Source: Burkholderiaceae bacterium (GTDB lineage: Bacteria > Pseudomonadota > Gammaproteobacteria > Burkholderiales > Burkholderiaceae_C). From it: a DNA stretch of 64,000 bases. This document shows positions 16,978 through 26,312 of the stretch, in pieces. The stretch is taken from contig JACSRM010000245.1 in NCBI GenBank assembly GCA_014879745.1, forward strand, positions 1-64,000, given 5' to 3'. The translations under genes were made by a program, and so were the position numbers. The notes under the pieces are model-generated. The model was not told the origin of the DNA and searched no databases. It saw only the letters and a program-made list of their open reading frames with translations. Position 1 is the stretch's first letter, and the number at the start of each line of letters is the position of its first letter.

Positions 16978-18066
16978 ATGGAGATCCGCATCGACGGCGT
17001 CGGCAAGAGCTACGTCGCCGAAGGCAAGGAAGTCCGCGCGCTCGACCGCGTCGACCTGACGATCCCGGCGAACCGCATCTTCACGCTGCTCGGCCCGAGC
17101 GGCTGCGGCAAGACGACGCTGCTGCGCTGCATCGTCGGCCTCGAGACGCCCGACAGCGGCGAGATCAGGATCGGCGGCGAGATCGTCTGGTCCGCGGCGC
17201 GCGGCATCAACGTCCCGCCCGAGAAGCGCGGCCTCGGCATGGTATTCCAGACGTATGCGATCTGGCCGCACATGAGCGTGTTCGACAACGTCGCCTACCC
17301 GCTGCAGATCCGCGGCCTGGCGCGGCGCGAGATCGACGCCAAGGTGGCCGCCGCGCTGCGCTTCGTCCAGCTCGAAGGGCTCGACAAGCGTTCCGCGACG
17401 CGGCTTTCGGGCGGCCAGCAGCAGCGCGTCGCGCTCGCCCGTGCGCTCGTCGCCGAGCCGAAGGTGATCCTGTTCGACGAGCCGCTCTCCAACCTCGACG
17501 CCAAGCTGCGCGAGGAGACGCGCAAGGAGTTGAAGACCTTCCTCGGCCAGCTCGGCATCACGGCGGTGTATGTGACGCACGACCGCGTCGAGGCGCTCGC
17601 GCTGTCGGACGCGATCGCCGTGATGCGGGCCGGCGCGATCGTCGAGATCGGCACGCCGCAGAAGATCTACTTCCAGGCCGACCACCGCTTCGTCGCCGAC
17701 TTCATCGGCCGCGCGAACCTGATCGACGCCAAGGTGCGCGGCGTCGAAGGCGGGCACACCGTCGTCGACACCGCGCTCGGCGCATTCGCCTGCCAGCAGC
17801 GCGATCTGGCTGCCGGCAGCGAGGCGACGCTTTGCATCCGCCCCGAGTTCATGCGCGTCGATGCGGGCTCGGCGGCGGCGGGCGTCAACAACACGGTCGA
17901 CGGCGTCGTCGAATCGATCGCCTTCGTCGGCGAGGTCTACGAAGTCGAGATCCGCGCTGCCGGGCTGCTGCTGCTCGCGCGCGTCGAACCCGATGCCGAG
18001 ATCCACGCCGGCGACACGGTGCGCTTCGGCGTCGATCCGGCGCACTGCCTGCTCGTCTCGCGCTAG
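16978..18066 (+). CDS. ABC transporter ATP-binding protein (FbpC/PotA-type)
   Basis: A 362-residue importer ATPase. Walker A is GPSGCGKTT, the Q-loop is in FQTYAIWPH, the signature is [15 protein letters not shown], Walker B is [14 protein letters not shown], and the switch histidine is in [11 protein letters not shown]. The C-terminal ~110 residues form a TOBE-type regulatory domain ([12 protein letters not shown], then [10 protein letters not shown]), as in iron, phosphonate, spermidine and sugar importers. It energises the fused permease encoded 15 bases downstream. It starts seven bases after the binding-protein stop, so the three genes form one operon. Confidence 0.94.
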   Translation: MEIRIDGVGKSYVAEGKEVRALDRVDLTIPANRIFTLLGPSGCGKTTLLRCIVGLETPDSGEIRIGGEIVWSAARGINVPPEKRGLGMVFQTYAIWPHMSVFDNVAYPLQIRGLARREIDAKVAAALRFVQLEGLDKRSATRLSGGQQQRVALARALVAEPKVILFDEPLSNLDAKLREETRKELKTFLGQLGITAVYVTHDRVEALALSDAIAVMRAGAIVEIGTPQKIYFQADHRFVADFIGRANLIDAKVRGVEGGHTVVDTALGAFACQQRDLAAGSEATLCIRPEFMRVDAGSAAAGVNNTVDGVVESIAFVGEVYEVEIRAAGLLLLARVEPDAEIHAGDTVRFGVDPAHCLLVSR

Positions 18067-18081
18067 CCGCGTGCGGACCGC

Positions 18082-19770
18082 ATGAACCCGTCGCGCCCGG
18101 CGCTGACCTACACGCTGATCGCGATCGTCGGCCTGTTGACGGTCGCGCCGGTCGCGATGCTCGCGTTCGGCAGCTTCTCGCAGGGGCTCAATGCATTCGG
18201 CCAGTTCACGACGCAGAAGTACGTCGCCGCGTACACCGACCCGGCGCTGCTCGGCGTCATCATCAACACGGTCGTCTTCGTGATCGGCTCGACCATCGTC
18301 GCGACCGGCCTCGCCCTCGTCTTCGCGTACCTGAACACGCGCACCGATATCCCGTTCAAGTTCCTGTTCGGCGTGCTCGCGATCGTCCCGATGATGATCC
18401 CGCACCTGCTGTTCTCGGTCGCCTGGGGGTTGCTGCTGAACCCTTCCAACGGCCTCGTCAACGTCGCGCTGATGGACGCGCTCAGCCTGCCCGACGCGCC
18501 GTTCGACATCTACTCGCTGCACGGCATGATCCTCGTCGAGGGGGTCTTGAACATGCCGATCGCGTATCTCATCATCGCCCCCGCGATGGCGTCGTTCGAC
18601 GTCTCGCTCGAGGAATCGTCGCGCGTCTTCGGCGCCGGCACCTGGCGCACGCTGCTGCGCGTGACGCTGCCGGTGCTGCGTCCTGCCATCCTCGCCGCCT
18701 TCGTGCTCGGCATCGTGCGCAGCCTGGCGTCGTACGCGGTGCCGCGCGTGCTGGGCACGCCGGGGCGCGTCGAGGTGCTCGCGACCTACCTCTACGAAAT
18801 GATCGCGACCGGCTACTCGCCCGACTACGGCAAGGCCGCCGCGCTCGGCATGAGCGCGCTCGCGACCTCGGTCGCCCTGATCTGGGCCTACCGCGCGCTG
18901 ACCGCCGAGAGCGGCAGGTTCGTCACGATCTCGAGCCGCGGCTGGCGGCCGACGGTGATCGCGCTCGGCCGGGCGCGGCTGCCGCTCTTCGCCGCCGTCG
19001 CGGCACTCTCGTTCATCGTCGTCGTGCTGCCCGTCGCGGTGCTGCTCTACACCTCGTTCGTACCGTACTCGATGGTGCCAACTGCGCAGGCCTTCGCGCA
19101 GATGAGCTGGCGCCACTGGATCGAGGTGATCGAGGACCCGACCTCGCTGCTCGCGCTGCGCAACAGCGTCTTTCTGGCCGTCGTCGGGGCGACGCTCGGC
19201 GTGCTGCTGTCGCTCTTCGTCGCCTACGTCATCGTCAAGCTGCGCACCCGCGCCGCCGGCGTGCTGGAGTCGCTGACCTATCTTTCGTTCTCGTTTCCGG
19301 GCATCGTCATCGGCGTCGGCTTCATGTGGTTCTTCGTCCAGACGCCGCTTTATGCGACGCTCACCGCGCTGCTCGTCGGCTACATCGCGACCTACCTGCC
19401 GTACGGCGTGCGCCCGCTCGCGAGCGCCTTCGTGCAGGTCCACGCCCACCTCGAGGAGTCCTCGCTCGTCTGCGGCGCAAGCCCGATGACGACGGCACGC
19501 CGCATCATCGTGCCGCTGCTGATCCCGGGCGTCGTCTCGGCGTGGATCCTGATGGCGGCGATGTTCGTTCGCGAGCTGACGCTGTCGGTCGTCCTCTCTC
19601 GCCCCGGCAGCGAGGTGCTCGCGGTGCAGATCCTCGCCTTCGCCGACGACGGCCTGTGGGGCAAGCTGTCGGCGCTCGGCATCATCATGATCGGCATCTC
19701 GACCGCGCTCGTGCTCGCCGCGAGCTTCGTCGGCGCGCGGTTCAAGGCGACGCAGGGGGCGGCGGGGTAG
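18082..19770 (+). CDS. ABC transporter permease, two fused membrane domains (FbpB-type)
   Basis: A 562-residue permease with two homologous halves of about six transmembrane helices, each ending in an EAA loop that docks the ATPase. The first is SLEESSRVFGAGTWRTLLRVTLPVLRP (the conserved ESS...GA...LP pattern) and the second HLEESSLVCGASPMTTARRIIVPLL, reading residue runs in order. Such fused permeases are typical of FbpB-like iron and 2-aminoethylphosphonate importers, so one polypeptide replaces the permease dimer. It is the last gene of the importer operon, followed by a 96-base gap before the EamA gene. Confidence 0.93.
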   Translation: MNPSRPALTYTLIAIVGLLTVAPVAMLAFGSFSQGLNAFGQFTTQKYVAAYTDPALLGVIINTVVFVIGSTIVATGLALVFAYLNTRTDIPFKFLFGVLAIVPMMIPHLLFSVAWGLLLNPSNGLVNVALMDALSLPDAPFDIYSLHGMILVEGVLNMPIAYLIIAPAMASFDVSLEESSRVFGAGTWRTLLRVTLPVLRPAILAAFVLGIVRSLASYAVPRVLGTPGRVEVLATYLYEMIATGYSPDYGKAAALGMSALATSVALIWAYRALTAESGRFVTISSRGWRPTVIALGRARLPLFAAVAALSFIVVVLPVAVLLYTSFVPYSMVPTAQAFAQMSWRHWIEVIEDPTSLLALRNSVFLAVVGATLGVLLSLFVAYVIVKLRTRAAGVLESLTYLSFSFPGIVIGVGFMWFFVQTPLYATLTALLVGYIATYLPYGVRPLASAFVQVHAHLEESSLVCGASPMTTARRIIVPLLIPGVVSAWILMAAMFVRELTLSVVLSRPGSEVLAVQILAFADDGLWGKLSALGIIMIGISTALVLAASFVGARFKATQGAAG

Positions 19771-19866
19771 CAAGGCGCGGCATCGGCGGCCAAGCGTCGC
19801 CATCGTTCGATGGCCGCGCGATGCGGTCGCCGACAATCGGCGCTGACCCTGCACTGCCCAGCCCCG

Positions 19867-20775
19867 ATGACCGACCGCAAACACCACCTCGACACCGTCG
19901 CCGTCTCGCTGCTCGTCGCGTGCTGCGCGTTCTGGGGCTTTCAGCAGATCCTCATCAAGACGACGGTGGCGGAGGTACCGCCGCTGTGGCAGGCCGCGAT
20001 CCGCATGGCCGGCGCGACGGCGATGCTCTGGCTGTGGTGCGCCGCTCGCGGCATCAGGCTCTTCGAGCGCGACGGCACGCTCGGCGGCGGGCTGCTCGCG
20101 GGGGTGCTCTTCGCCGGCGAGTTCGCCTGCATCTACCTCGGCATGCAGTACACGACGGCCTCGAGGCTGACCGTCTTCCTCTACACGTCGCCGTTCGTCG
20201 TCGCGCTGCTGCTGCCGCGCTTCGTCCCGTCCGAGCGGCTGCGCGGCGTGCAGTGGGCCGGACTTGCGCTCGCCTTCGCCGGCGTTGTCGTCGCCTTCGG
20301 CGAGAGCTTCGGCCACCTCGACGCAACGCGCCTGCACGGCGACGCCCTCGCCCTTGCCGCCGGCGTGCTGTGGGGCCTGACGACGCTGACGATCCGCGCA
20401 ACGCGCCTCGGCCACGCGAGCGCCGAGAAGACGCTTTTCTACCAGCTCGGCATCACGTCGCTCGTCATGCCGATGCTCTCGCTGCTGCTCGGCGAACGCT
20501 GGAGCCTGCACTACTCGGCCTACGCCTGGACCTCGATCGCGCTGCAGACGGCGATCGGCGCGTTTGCGAGCTACCTCGCGTGGATGTGGCTGCTGCGCTA
20601 CTACCCGGCAACGCGCATCTCGTCGTTTACGTTCCTCACGCCACTCTTCGCGCTGATCTTCGGCGTCGCGCTGCTCGGCGAGCCGCTGACCGCGCAACTG
20701 CTGTTCGCGCTCGCCGGCGTCGGGCTCGGCATCCTGCTCGTCAATCGCCGGCCGGTCGCCGCGGCCGCGGCCTGA
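19867..20775 (+). CDS. EamA/DMT-family transporter
   Basis: A 302-residue membrane protein with ten predicted helices arranged as two EamA repeats, as in drug/metabolite exporters such as RhaT- and YdcZ-like proteins. Typical features are FWGFQQILIKTTVAEVPPLW near the N-terminus and the second-repeat end LTPLFALIFGVALLGEPLT. These carriers usually export amino acids, nucleosides or other metabolites; the substrate here is unknown. The ATG at 19867 (MTDRKHHLD) is preferred over an upstream in-frame start because the intervening sequence is not protein-like. It converges on the metallophosphoesterase gene with 15 bases between stops. Confidence 0.9.
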   Translation: MTDRKHHLDTVAVSLLVACCAFWGFQQILIKTTVAEVPPLWQAAIRMAGATAMLWLWCAARGIRLFERDGTLGGGLLAGVLFAGEFACIYLGMQYTTASRLTVFLYTSPFVVALLLPRFVPSERLRGVQWAGLALAFAGVVVAFGESFGHLDATRLHGDALALAAGVLWGLTTLTIRATRLGHASAEKTLFYQLGITSLVMPMLSLLLGERWSLHYSAYAWTSIALQTAIGAFASYLAWMWLLRYYPATRISSFTFLTPLFALIFGVALLGEPLTAQLLFALAGVGLGILLVNRRPVAAAAA

Positions 20776-20790
20776 GATCGCGACACTCGA

Positions 20791-21558
20791 TCAGCTCGCG
20801 AGGTCGATCACGAACGCCGGGTCGAAGTGCGCGTTCTCGACGACACCACCCCGCGCATAGCCGCGCGGGTTGGCGACGACGCGGGTGCGGCCGACGGTGT
20901 AGTCGAAGCTGTCGTGCACGTGGCCGTGCAGCCAGAGTTCGGGCTGCCAGCGCTGGATGCGGTCCTCGAGGTCGCTGACGAAGCACGCATTCAGCGGCGA
21001 GCCGGCGAAGCGCGGATGGATGCTGCCGCGCGCCGGCGCGAAGTGGGTGACGACGACGGTCGGCCCGTCGTGCTGCTCGGCGAACCGCGCGTCGAGCCAC
21101 GCGACCGACTGGTCGAACAGGCGCTGCGACACGGCGGGCGTGAAGAGTTCGCTGCGCCCCGGCGCGACGGTGATGCGAGAGAAGTCGCGCACCATCGTCA
21201 TTGCCTGCTGCAGGCCGGCTTCGCGCTGTGCGGCGTCGGTGAACAGCCGGTAGTCCGACCACAGCGTGCAGCCGAGGAAGCGCACGCCGCCGAAGCGCCA
21301 TTCGTCGCACTCGAGAACGCGGACCTGCGTTCCCTTCGCGTGCTCGCGCAGTTGCGCCACCGTCGTCTCGAGGTCCGAGCCGTAGAACTCGTGATTGCCG
21401 GCGACGAAGAGCGTCGGCTGCCCGACCTGCGCGGCCCACGCGATCGAGCCCTGCGGCCGGGCGAGGTCGCCGGCGATGACGACGACGTCGGCATCGGTAC
21501 GCGGCACGGGCATCGCATGCACCGACAGGTGCAGATCGGACATCAGCTGAATCTTCAT
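20791..21558 (-). CDS. Calcineurin-like metallophosphoesterase
   Basis: A 255-residue cytoplasmic phosphoesterase. The two-metal motifs are in order: MSDLHLSVH (D-x-H), VVIAGDLARPQGS (GD), LFVAGNHEFYGSD (GNHE), VVVTHFAPARGSIHPRF (H), and WLHGHVHDSFDYTVGRT (GHxH). The family hydrolyses phosphomono- or diesters, and the true substrate cannot be read from sequence. It starts four bases after the stop of the PAS-domain gene, indicating translational coupling, which hints at a signalling role such as cyclic-nucleotide or phosphoprotein turnover (inference). Confidence 0.92.
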   Translation of the reverse strand: MKIQLMSDLHLSVHAMPVPRTDADVVVIAGDLARPQGSIAWAAQVGQPTLFVAGNHEFYGSDLETTVAQLREHAKGTQVRVLECDEWRFGGVRFLGCTLWSDYRLFTDAAQREAGLQQAMTMVRDFSRITVAPGRSELFTPAVSQRLFDQSVAWLDARFAEQHDGPTVVVTHFAPARGSIHPRFAGSPLNACFVSDLEDRIQRWQPELWLHGHVHDSFDYTVGRTRVVANPRGYARGGVVENAHFDPAFVIDLAS

Positions 21559-21562
21559 CGTC

Positions 21563-22012
21563 CTACCTCGCAGCGGACGGCGCCGCCGCCTTCTCGCGTT
21601 CGACGCGCGCCGTCGCGTCGCGCGCGATGGCGACCGACCCGAGCACGCTGCCCGCAGCATCACACACGAGCGAAAAGCTCATCTCGACGTAGAGCTTGTC
21701 GCCCGACTTGTGCAGACCGCGCGTCAAGGTCGGCTGGCCGCTCAGGCGCAGCCTGCCGGTCTGCATCGCGGCGTCGAAGCCGCGCCAGTGCGCGGCGCGC
21801 AGCCGCTCGGGGATGATCAGGTCGAGGCTCGCGCCGATCGCCTCGGCCGCGCTGAAACCGAACATCGCCGCGGCGGCGGCGTTCCAGCGCTCGATCACGC
21901 CTTCGCGGTTCGCATAGACGATCGCCTCGGCGGCCTGTTCGATGATCCGATCGGCGAGCGCGGCCGGCGCGTCATCCGTCTGCGCGGCCGCCGGCGTCGA
22001 GCCCGAATTCAT
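21563..22012 (-). CDS. Single PAS-domain protein
   Basis: A 149-residue protein made up of one PAS domain (about residues 18-135) with no attached kinase, cyclase or DNA-binding domain. Recognisable PAS elements are IIEQAAEAIVYANREGVIER, WNAAAAAMFGFSAAEAIG, and DLIIPERLRAAHWRGF. This pattern is common in sensor modules binding flavin, haem or small ligands, but no specific cofactor residue is evident. The ATG at 22012 has a good ribosome-binding site (AAGGGAG). The following metallophosphoesterase starts four bases after its stop, so the sensor may partner that enzyme. Confidence 0.88.
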   Translation of the reverse strand: MNSGSTPAAAQTDDAPAALADRIIEQAAEAIVYANREGVIERWNAAAAAMFGFSAAEAIGASLDLIIPERLRAAHWRGFDAAMQTGRLRLSGQPTLTRGLHKSGDKLYVEMSFSLVCDAAGSVLGSVAIARDATARVEREKAAAPSAAR

Positions 22013-22138
22013 CGATCGATCTCCCTTCGCGTCGAATCGCGTGCGTTGTCACTCGATGGTTTCGATTGTCGGCCACGTCCCGAAGCCCTGTTTGCGGCAC
22101 CCTCATTGCATGCCTTGCCGCGATGCGGCACGCGGCGA

Positions 22139-23962
22139 TCATGCACGCCAGGCGGCCGATGCCGGGCGCTCGCCCTGCCGCGCCGATGACCTCGCCCGGT
22201 CGGCCGGCAGCGACAGCAGCCGAGCCGTATTGACGAGCGCCATGTGGCTCAGCGCCTGCGGAAAATTGCCGAGCATCCTGCGCGTGCCCGGCTCGTACTC
22301 CTCGGCGAACAAGCCGACGTCGTTGGCGATCGCGAGCAGACGATCGAACAGCGCACCCGCATCGTCGCGCCGGCCGATCAGCGCAAGATTGTCGGCAAAC
22401 CAGAACGAGCACGGCAGAAAGACGCCCTCGCCCGGCGGCAAGCCATCCAGGCCGTGCTGCGTCGCATAGCGGCGCACGAGACCGTCGACGACGAGCTCGC
22501 GCTCGATCGCCTCGACCGTTCCTCGCACCCGCGGATCGTCGGGCGGCAGGAAGCCGACGAGCGCGATCAGCAGCAGGCTTGCATCGAGCGCCTCGGCCCC
22601 GTAGGACTGGACGAAGGTGTTGCGCGCGGCATCGAAGCCCGCGTCGCAGACCTGCGCGTGTATGGCGTCGCGCAGCTCGCGCCAGCGCTCGACCGGTCCT
22701 TGCAGGCCGAAGCGTTCGACCGACTTCACGGCGCGATCGAACGCGACCCAGGCCATGACCTTCGAATGCGTGAAGTGGCGCCGCGGCCCGCGGATCTCCC
22801 AGATGCCCTCGTCGGGCTGCTGCCAGTTCGATTCGAGGAATCCGAGCAGCGCATGCTGGATGCGCCAGGCATGCGCCTCGGGATGGAGTCCCGCGCAACG
22901 CGCCAAATGCAGCGAATCCATCAGCTCGCCATAGACGTCCAGCTGCAGCTGCCCGCAAGCCGCATTGCCGATGCGCACCGGCGCGGCGCCGGCGTAGCCC
23001 GGCAGCCAGCCGATCTCGCGCTCGTCGAGGCGGCGCACACCGGTGATGCCGTAGAGGATCTGCAGATCTTGCGGACTGCCGGCCGCGGCTCGCAGCAGCC
23101 ATTCGCGCCACGCGATCGCCTCGTCGTGATAGCCGGTGGCGAGCAGCGCATTGAGCGTGAAGGTCGCATCGCGCAGCCAGCAATAGCGATAGTCCCAGTT
23201 GCGCACGCCACCCGCCTGCTCGGGCAGCGAGGTCGTCGGTGCCGCGACGATGCCGCCGGTCGGCGCGTAGGTGAGTGCCTTGAGCGTGAGCAGCGATCGC
23301 ATCACCGCGTCGCGCCAGCCGCCCTCGTAGGTGCACCGGGCGGACCATTCGCGCCAGCCGCGCTCGGTCGCCTCGAGCGCCTTCATCGCATCGAGCGCCG
23401 GCAGTGCGCCTTCGTGCGACGCCCGGTAGGCGAGGACGAACGTGGTGCGCGCGCCGGCTTTCGACTCGAACTCGGCGACCGTCGTCATATTCCTGCCTTG
23501 CGTCGGTACGTCGCAGCGCAGTTCCAGCGCATCCGGCCCCGCCGTCGCCAGCGTCGCGCCACCGACGCGGCGCACCCACGGCACGATGCTGCCGTAGTCG
23601 GTGCGGATCACGAGCTCCATCTGCATCGCCACGGCCCCGCGCAGGCCCTCGACGATGCGCACGATGTCGCGCCGCAGGCCCGACAGCGGCATGAAATCGA
23701 TGACACGCACCGCGCCCGAATCGGTCTCGAACGTCGTCTCGAGGACGAGCGAATCCCCGCGATAGCGCCGCGTCGAGGCATGCGATCCGCCGGCGGGCGC
23801 GATCAGCCAGCGGCCGTGGCGCGGCTCGCCGAGCAATGCGGCAAAGCAGGCACCGGCGTCGAAACGCGGCAGACACGCCCAGTCGATCGATCCGTCGCGG
23901 CCGACGAGCGCCGCCGCATGGCAGTCGCCGATCAGCGCGTAGTCTTCGATCGCAAGCGGCAT
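22139..23962 (-). CDS. Glycoside hydrolase family 15 protein (glucoamylase / trehalase-like)
   Basis: A 607-residue enzyme of the GH15 type with an N-terminal beta domain (residues 1-~215) and a C-terminal (alpha/alpha)6 barrel. Signatures are the opening IEDYALIGDCHAAALVGRDG and SIDWACLPRFDA, the barrel motif NWDYRYCWLRDATFTLNALL, and IWEIRGPRRHFTHSKVMAWV, whose glutamate lies in the region of the catalytic acid. Relatives hydrolyse alpha-linked glucosides (maltodextrins) or trehalose. There is no signal peptide, so it works in the cytoplasm, probably on glycogen- or trehalose-derived sugars. The ATG at 23962 starts MPLAIEDYALIG, the normal family N-terminus. It is 35 bases after the marC stop. 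Confidence 0.92.
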   Translation of the reverse strand: MPLAIEDYALIGDCHAAALVGRDGSIDWACLPRFDAGACFAALLGEPRHGRWLIAPAGGSHASTRRYRGDSLVLETTFETDSGAVRVIDFMPLSGLRRDIVRIVEGLRGAVAMQMELVIRTDYGSIVPWVRRVGGATLATAGPDALELRCDVPTQGRNMTTVAEFESKAGARTTFVLAYRASHEGALPALDAMKALEATERGWREWSARCTYEGGWRDAVMRSLLTLKALTYAPTGGIVAAPTTSLPEQAGGVRNWDYRYCWLRDATFTLNALLATGYHDEAIAWREWLLRAAAGSPQDLQILYGITGVRRLDEREIGWLPGYAGAAPVRIGNAACGQLQLDVYGELMDSLHLARCAGLHPEAHAWRIQHALLGFLESNWQQPDEGIWEIRGPRRHFTHSKVMAWVAFDRAVKSVERFGLQGPVERWRELRDAIHAQVCDAGFDAARNTFVQSYGAEALDASLLLIALVGFLPPDDPRVRGTVEAIERELVVDGLVRRYATQHGLDGLPPGEGVFLPCSFWFADNLALIGRRDDAGALFDRLLAIANDVGLFAEEYEPGTRRMLGNFPQALSHMALVNTARLLSLPADRARSSARQGERPASAAWRA

Positions 23963-23997
23963 TGCGCTATTCGCCGTTTCCGCGCGCCGCCAACGCG

Positions 23998-24612
23998 TCA
24001 GCCCTGCAGCAAGACCTTGGCACCGGCGAAGATCATCTGGACCGAGATCGCGGCCAGAATGATTCCCATGATGCGCGTGATCACGTTCATGCCGGCGGTG
24101 CCGAGCAGCCTGGACGCCGGCACGGCCAGCCGCATGCCGAGGTAGAGCAGCACCGCCATCACGACGATCGCCGCGACGAGCCCTGCCGTACCCTCGACGC
24201 CATGCGCACCGTGGGCGAAGATGATCGCCGTCGAGATCGCACCCGGTCCGGCGAGCAGCGGAATCGCAAGCGGATAGACCGCCGGATCGTTCTGCGGCGC
24301 GGCGTCGGCGGTTTCGTGGTGGATCCCGCTCGGCTTTGCGTTGAGCAGCGAAAAGGCGATCGACAGCACGATCAGCCCGCCGGCCGTGCGCAGCCCGGCG
24401 ATCGAGATGTCGAATGCGCCGAGCAAGGCCGCGCCGATCAGCACGCAGATCACGAGGATCGCCGTCACCGCGGCCGAGGTGACCCACGCGATGCGTGCAC
24501 GCTGCGCGCTCGTGCAGCCGTCGGTCACCGACAGGAAGATCGGAATATTGCCGATCGGGTTCATGATCGCGAACAGCGCGGCAAGGAACTTGACGATCTC
24601 TCCCCACTCCAC
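23998..24612 (-). CDS. MarC family (NAAT) integral membrane protein
   Basis: A 204-residue protein with six predicted transmembrane helices and the MarC hallmark FLAALFAIMNPIGNIPIFLS near the N-terminus, then PLAIPLLAGPGAISTAI in the second half. MarC proteins were once linked to antibiotic resistance, but their function remains unsettled (NAAT: amino-acid transporter-like). The GTG at 24612 (V-E-W-G-E-I) is preferred: GGAG lies eight bases upstream and the protein then starts like its relatives. A TTG at 24654 would add 14 residues with no ribosome-binding site. It is divergent from the DsrE-like gene. Confidence 0.88.
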   Translation of the reverse strand: MEWGEIVKFLAALFAIMNPIGNIPIFLSVTDGCTSAQRARIAWVTSAAVTAILVICVLIGAALLGAFDISIAGLRTAGGLIVLSIAFSLLNAKPSGIHHETADAAPQNDPAVYPLAIPLLAGPGAISTAIIFAHGAHGVEGTAGLVAAIVVMAVLLYLGMRLAVPASRLLGTAGMNVITRIMGIILAAISVQMIFAGAKVLLQG

Positions 24613-24822
24613 GGACAGCGCTCCACCGGTGGTTGACGAATGGGTTCGAGCCAAAGTCTAGCGTCGCACGTACGGTGCGACGACTTGCGGGGGCATTGTC
24701 TGATGCGTGGGTACTGGCTGTGCCGCGCTGGGCGGACGCCGCGCGATGCACTGCGCGAGAATGCGGCCGTCGCTGCCCGCAAGCGGCGACCGCTGCATCG
24801 ATCATCCGCCGGAGGTTCCGCC

Positions 24823-25266
24823 ATGAACAGGCTCTCGCGCCGCCATTTCGGCCTGTACGCCACGCTCGCCGCCGCCGCTGCCGCACTGCCCGCGGCCGCA
24901 CAGTCGTCGGCCGCGGGCGGGAAAAGGAACAAGGTGATCTTTCAGGTCAGCGACGGCGACCCGGCGAAATGGGGGCTCGCGCTCAACAATGCGCACAACG
25001 TGCAGTCCGCACTCGGCGCGGATGCGGTCGACGTCGAGATCGTCGCCTACGGCCCGGGGATCGGGATGCTGCAGGCCGACTCGCCGGTCGCGCCGCGCAT
25101 CAAGGCCGCGCTCGCATCGGGCACCAAGATCGTCGCCTGCGAGAATACGATGAAGGGTCACAAGCTCGCCCCGTCCGACATGCTGCCCGATATCGGCTAT
25201 GTGCCGTCCGGCGTCGTCGAACTGATGCAAAGGGAGCAGCAGGGCTACGCCTATATCCGGCCTTGA
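24823..25266 (+). CDS. Tat-exported DsrE/DsrF-like protein
   Basis: A 147-residue protein. The N-terminus MNRLSRRHFGLYATLAAAAA contains a twin-arginine motif (SRRHFGL) plus hydrophobic segment, ending at about residue 26 (PAAAQ), so export is likely. The mature part (~residues 36-147) has the DsrE-like fold: VIFQVSDGDPAKWGLALNNA, VEIVAYGPGIGML, and the conserved cysteine in KIVACENTMKGH. DsrE-family proteins usually handle sulfur or persulfide in the cytoplasm; periplasmic members exist but are poorly understood. The start at 24823 has GGAGG eight bases upstream. It stands alone between divergent marC and the YiiX-like gene. Confidence 0.88.
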   Translation: MNRLSRRHFGLYATLAAAAAALPAAAQSSAAGGKRNKVIFQVSDGDPAKWGLALNNAHNVQSALGADAVDVEIVAYGPGIGMLQADSPVAPRIKAALASGTKIVACENTMKGHKLAPSDMLPDIGYVPSGVVELMQREQQGYAYIRP

Positions 25267-25382
25267 GAGCGTCGCCCGATCCCATCATTTCGCATTCGAG
25301 GCGGCGGCGCCGGGTCCGAATGCACGTCCCGCCGGCCGGCGATGGCCTCGCTCCGTTGCGCGAACCGGGGCCGTGAACGGCG

Positions 25383-26156
25383 ATGAACCGCCCGCTCGAA
25401 TCGCTCCAGCGCTGGATCGGCGATCGCCTGAGCCGCTACCTGTCGCAGCGCACGCGCGCCCGCAGCAGTTCGGCGCGCACCGATGTGACCTTGCTGATGG
25501 CCTGCCTGCGGCCGGGCGACGTGCTGCTCGTCGAAGGCCGCACGCGCATCAGCGCACCGATCAAATACCTGACGCAATCGATCTGGTCGCACGCGGCGAT
25601 CTACGTCGGCGACATGCCCGGCCGGGCACGGGCCTTCATCGAGGTCGATCTGCGCGAAGGCGTGCGCGCCGTCGGCGTCGACGCCTATGCGGGACTGCAC
25701 TGCCGCATCTGCCGGCCGGTGGGCATGACGGCGGTCGAGACCGAGGCGGTCGTCTCGTTCGTCACGCAGCGCATCGGCTACCGCTACGACCTGAAGAACG
25801 TGTTCGACCTCGCCCGCTACCTGCTGCCCTTCGCGCCCGTGCCCCCGCACCTGCGCCGCCGCATGATCGCGCTCGGCAGCGGCGACCCGACGCGTGCGAT
25901 CTGCTCGACCCTGATCGCGCAGGCCTTCGAGTCGGTGCGCTACCCGATCCTGCCGATCATCGAGCGCGTGCCGTCGGGCGATCCGCTGCATCCCGATTGC
26001 ATCGAGGAGATCCTGCACGTGCGCAGCTATACGCTTTACGTGCCGCGCGATTTCGACGTCTCGCCGTACTTCGCGATTGTCAAGCCGACGCTCGCATCCG
26101 GCTTCGACTTCCGGCGCCTCGCGTGGGATGACACCCTGACACTGCCCGGCGCGTGA
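25383..26156 (+). CDS. YiiX/YebB-like permuted papain-fold enzyme
   Basis: A 257-residue protein of the permuted NlpC/P60-like (papain-like amidase) group. The order of catalytic residues is inverted, as expected: His70 in SIWSHAAIYVG comes before the nucleophile Cys174 in RAICSTLIAQAF, with Glu87 in AFIEVDL as a likely third residue. The family is thought to hydrolyse amide or lipid-linked bonds, but true substrates are unknown. No signal peptide is evident. The N-terminal ~35 residues are basic. The ribosome-binding site before the ATG at 25383 is weak. It follows the DsrE-like gene by 116 bases on the same strand. Confidence 0.83.
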   Translation: MNRPLESLQRWIGDRLSRYLSQRTRARSSSARTDVTLLMACLRPGDVLLVEGRTRISAPIKYLTQSIWSHAAIYVGDMPGRARAFIEVDLREGVRAVGVDAYAGLHCRICRPVGMTAVETEAVVSFVTQRIGYRYDLKNVFDLARYLLPFAPVPPHLRRRMIALGSGDPTRAICSTLIAQAFESVRYPILPIIERVPSGDPLHPDCIEEILHVRSYTLYVPRDFDVSPYFAIVKPTLASGFDFRRLAWDDTLTLPGA

Positions 26157-26200
26157 TGCGGCCGCGCGCCGCAAAGACCGCATCGCGCGGGCGCTTTCGT

Positions 26201-26230
26201 TTGCGCCGGCCGCGCACCATGGCGTAGAGT
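26201..26230 (+). promoter_or_regulatory. Possible promoter of egtBD
   Basis: TTGCGC (26201-26206) and TAGAGT (26225-26230) are separated by 18 bases, 83 bases before the egtB ATG. Matches to consensus are partial (3/6 and 4/6), so this is only a candidate. Confidence 0.3.
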
Positions 26231-26312
26231 GTCGCGATGCAACCACCTCGGGTTCGCGGCGTGCGCCCGGCACGACGCAGCGACAGTGGGCTTGCGGCAA
26301 CGGGGCGCTGAG

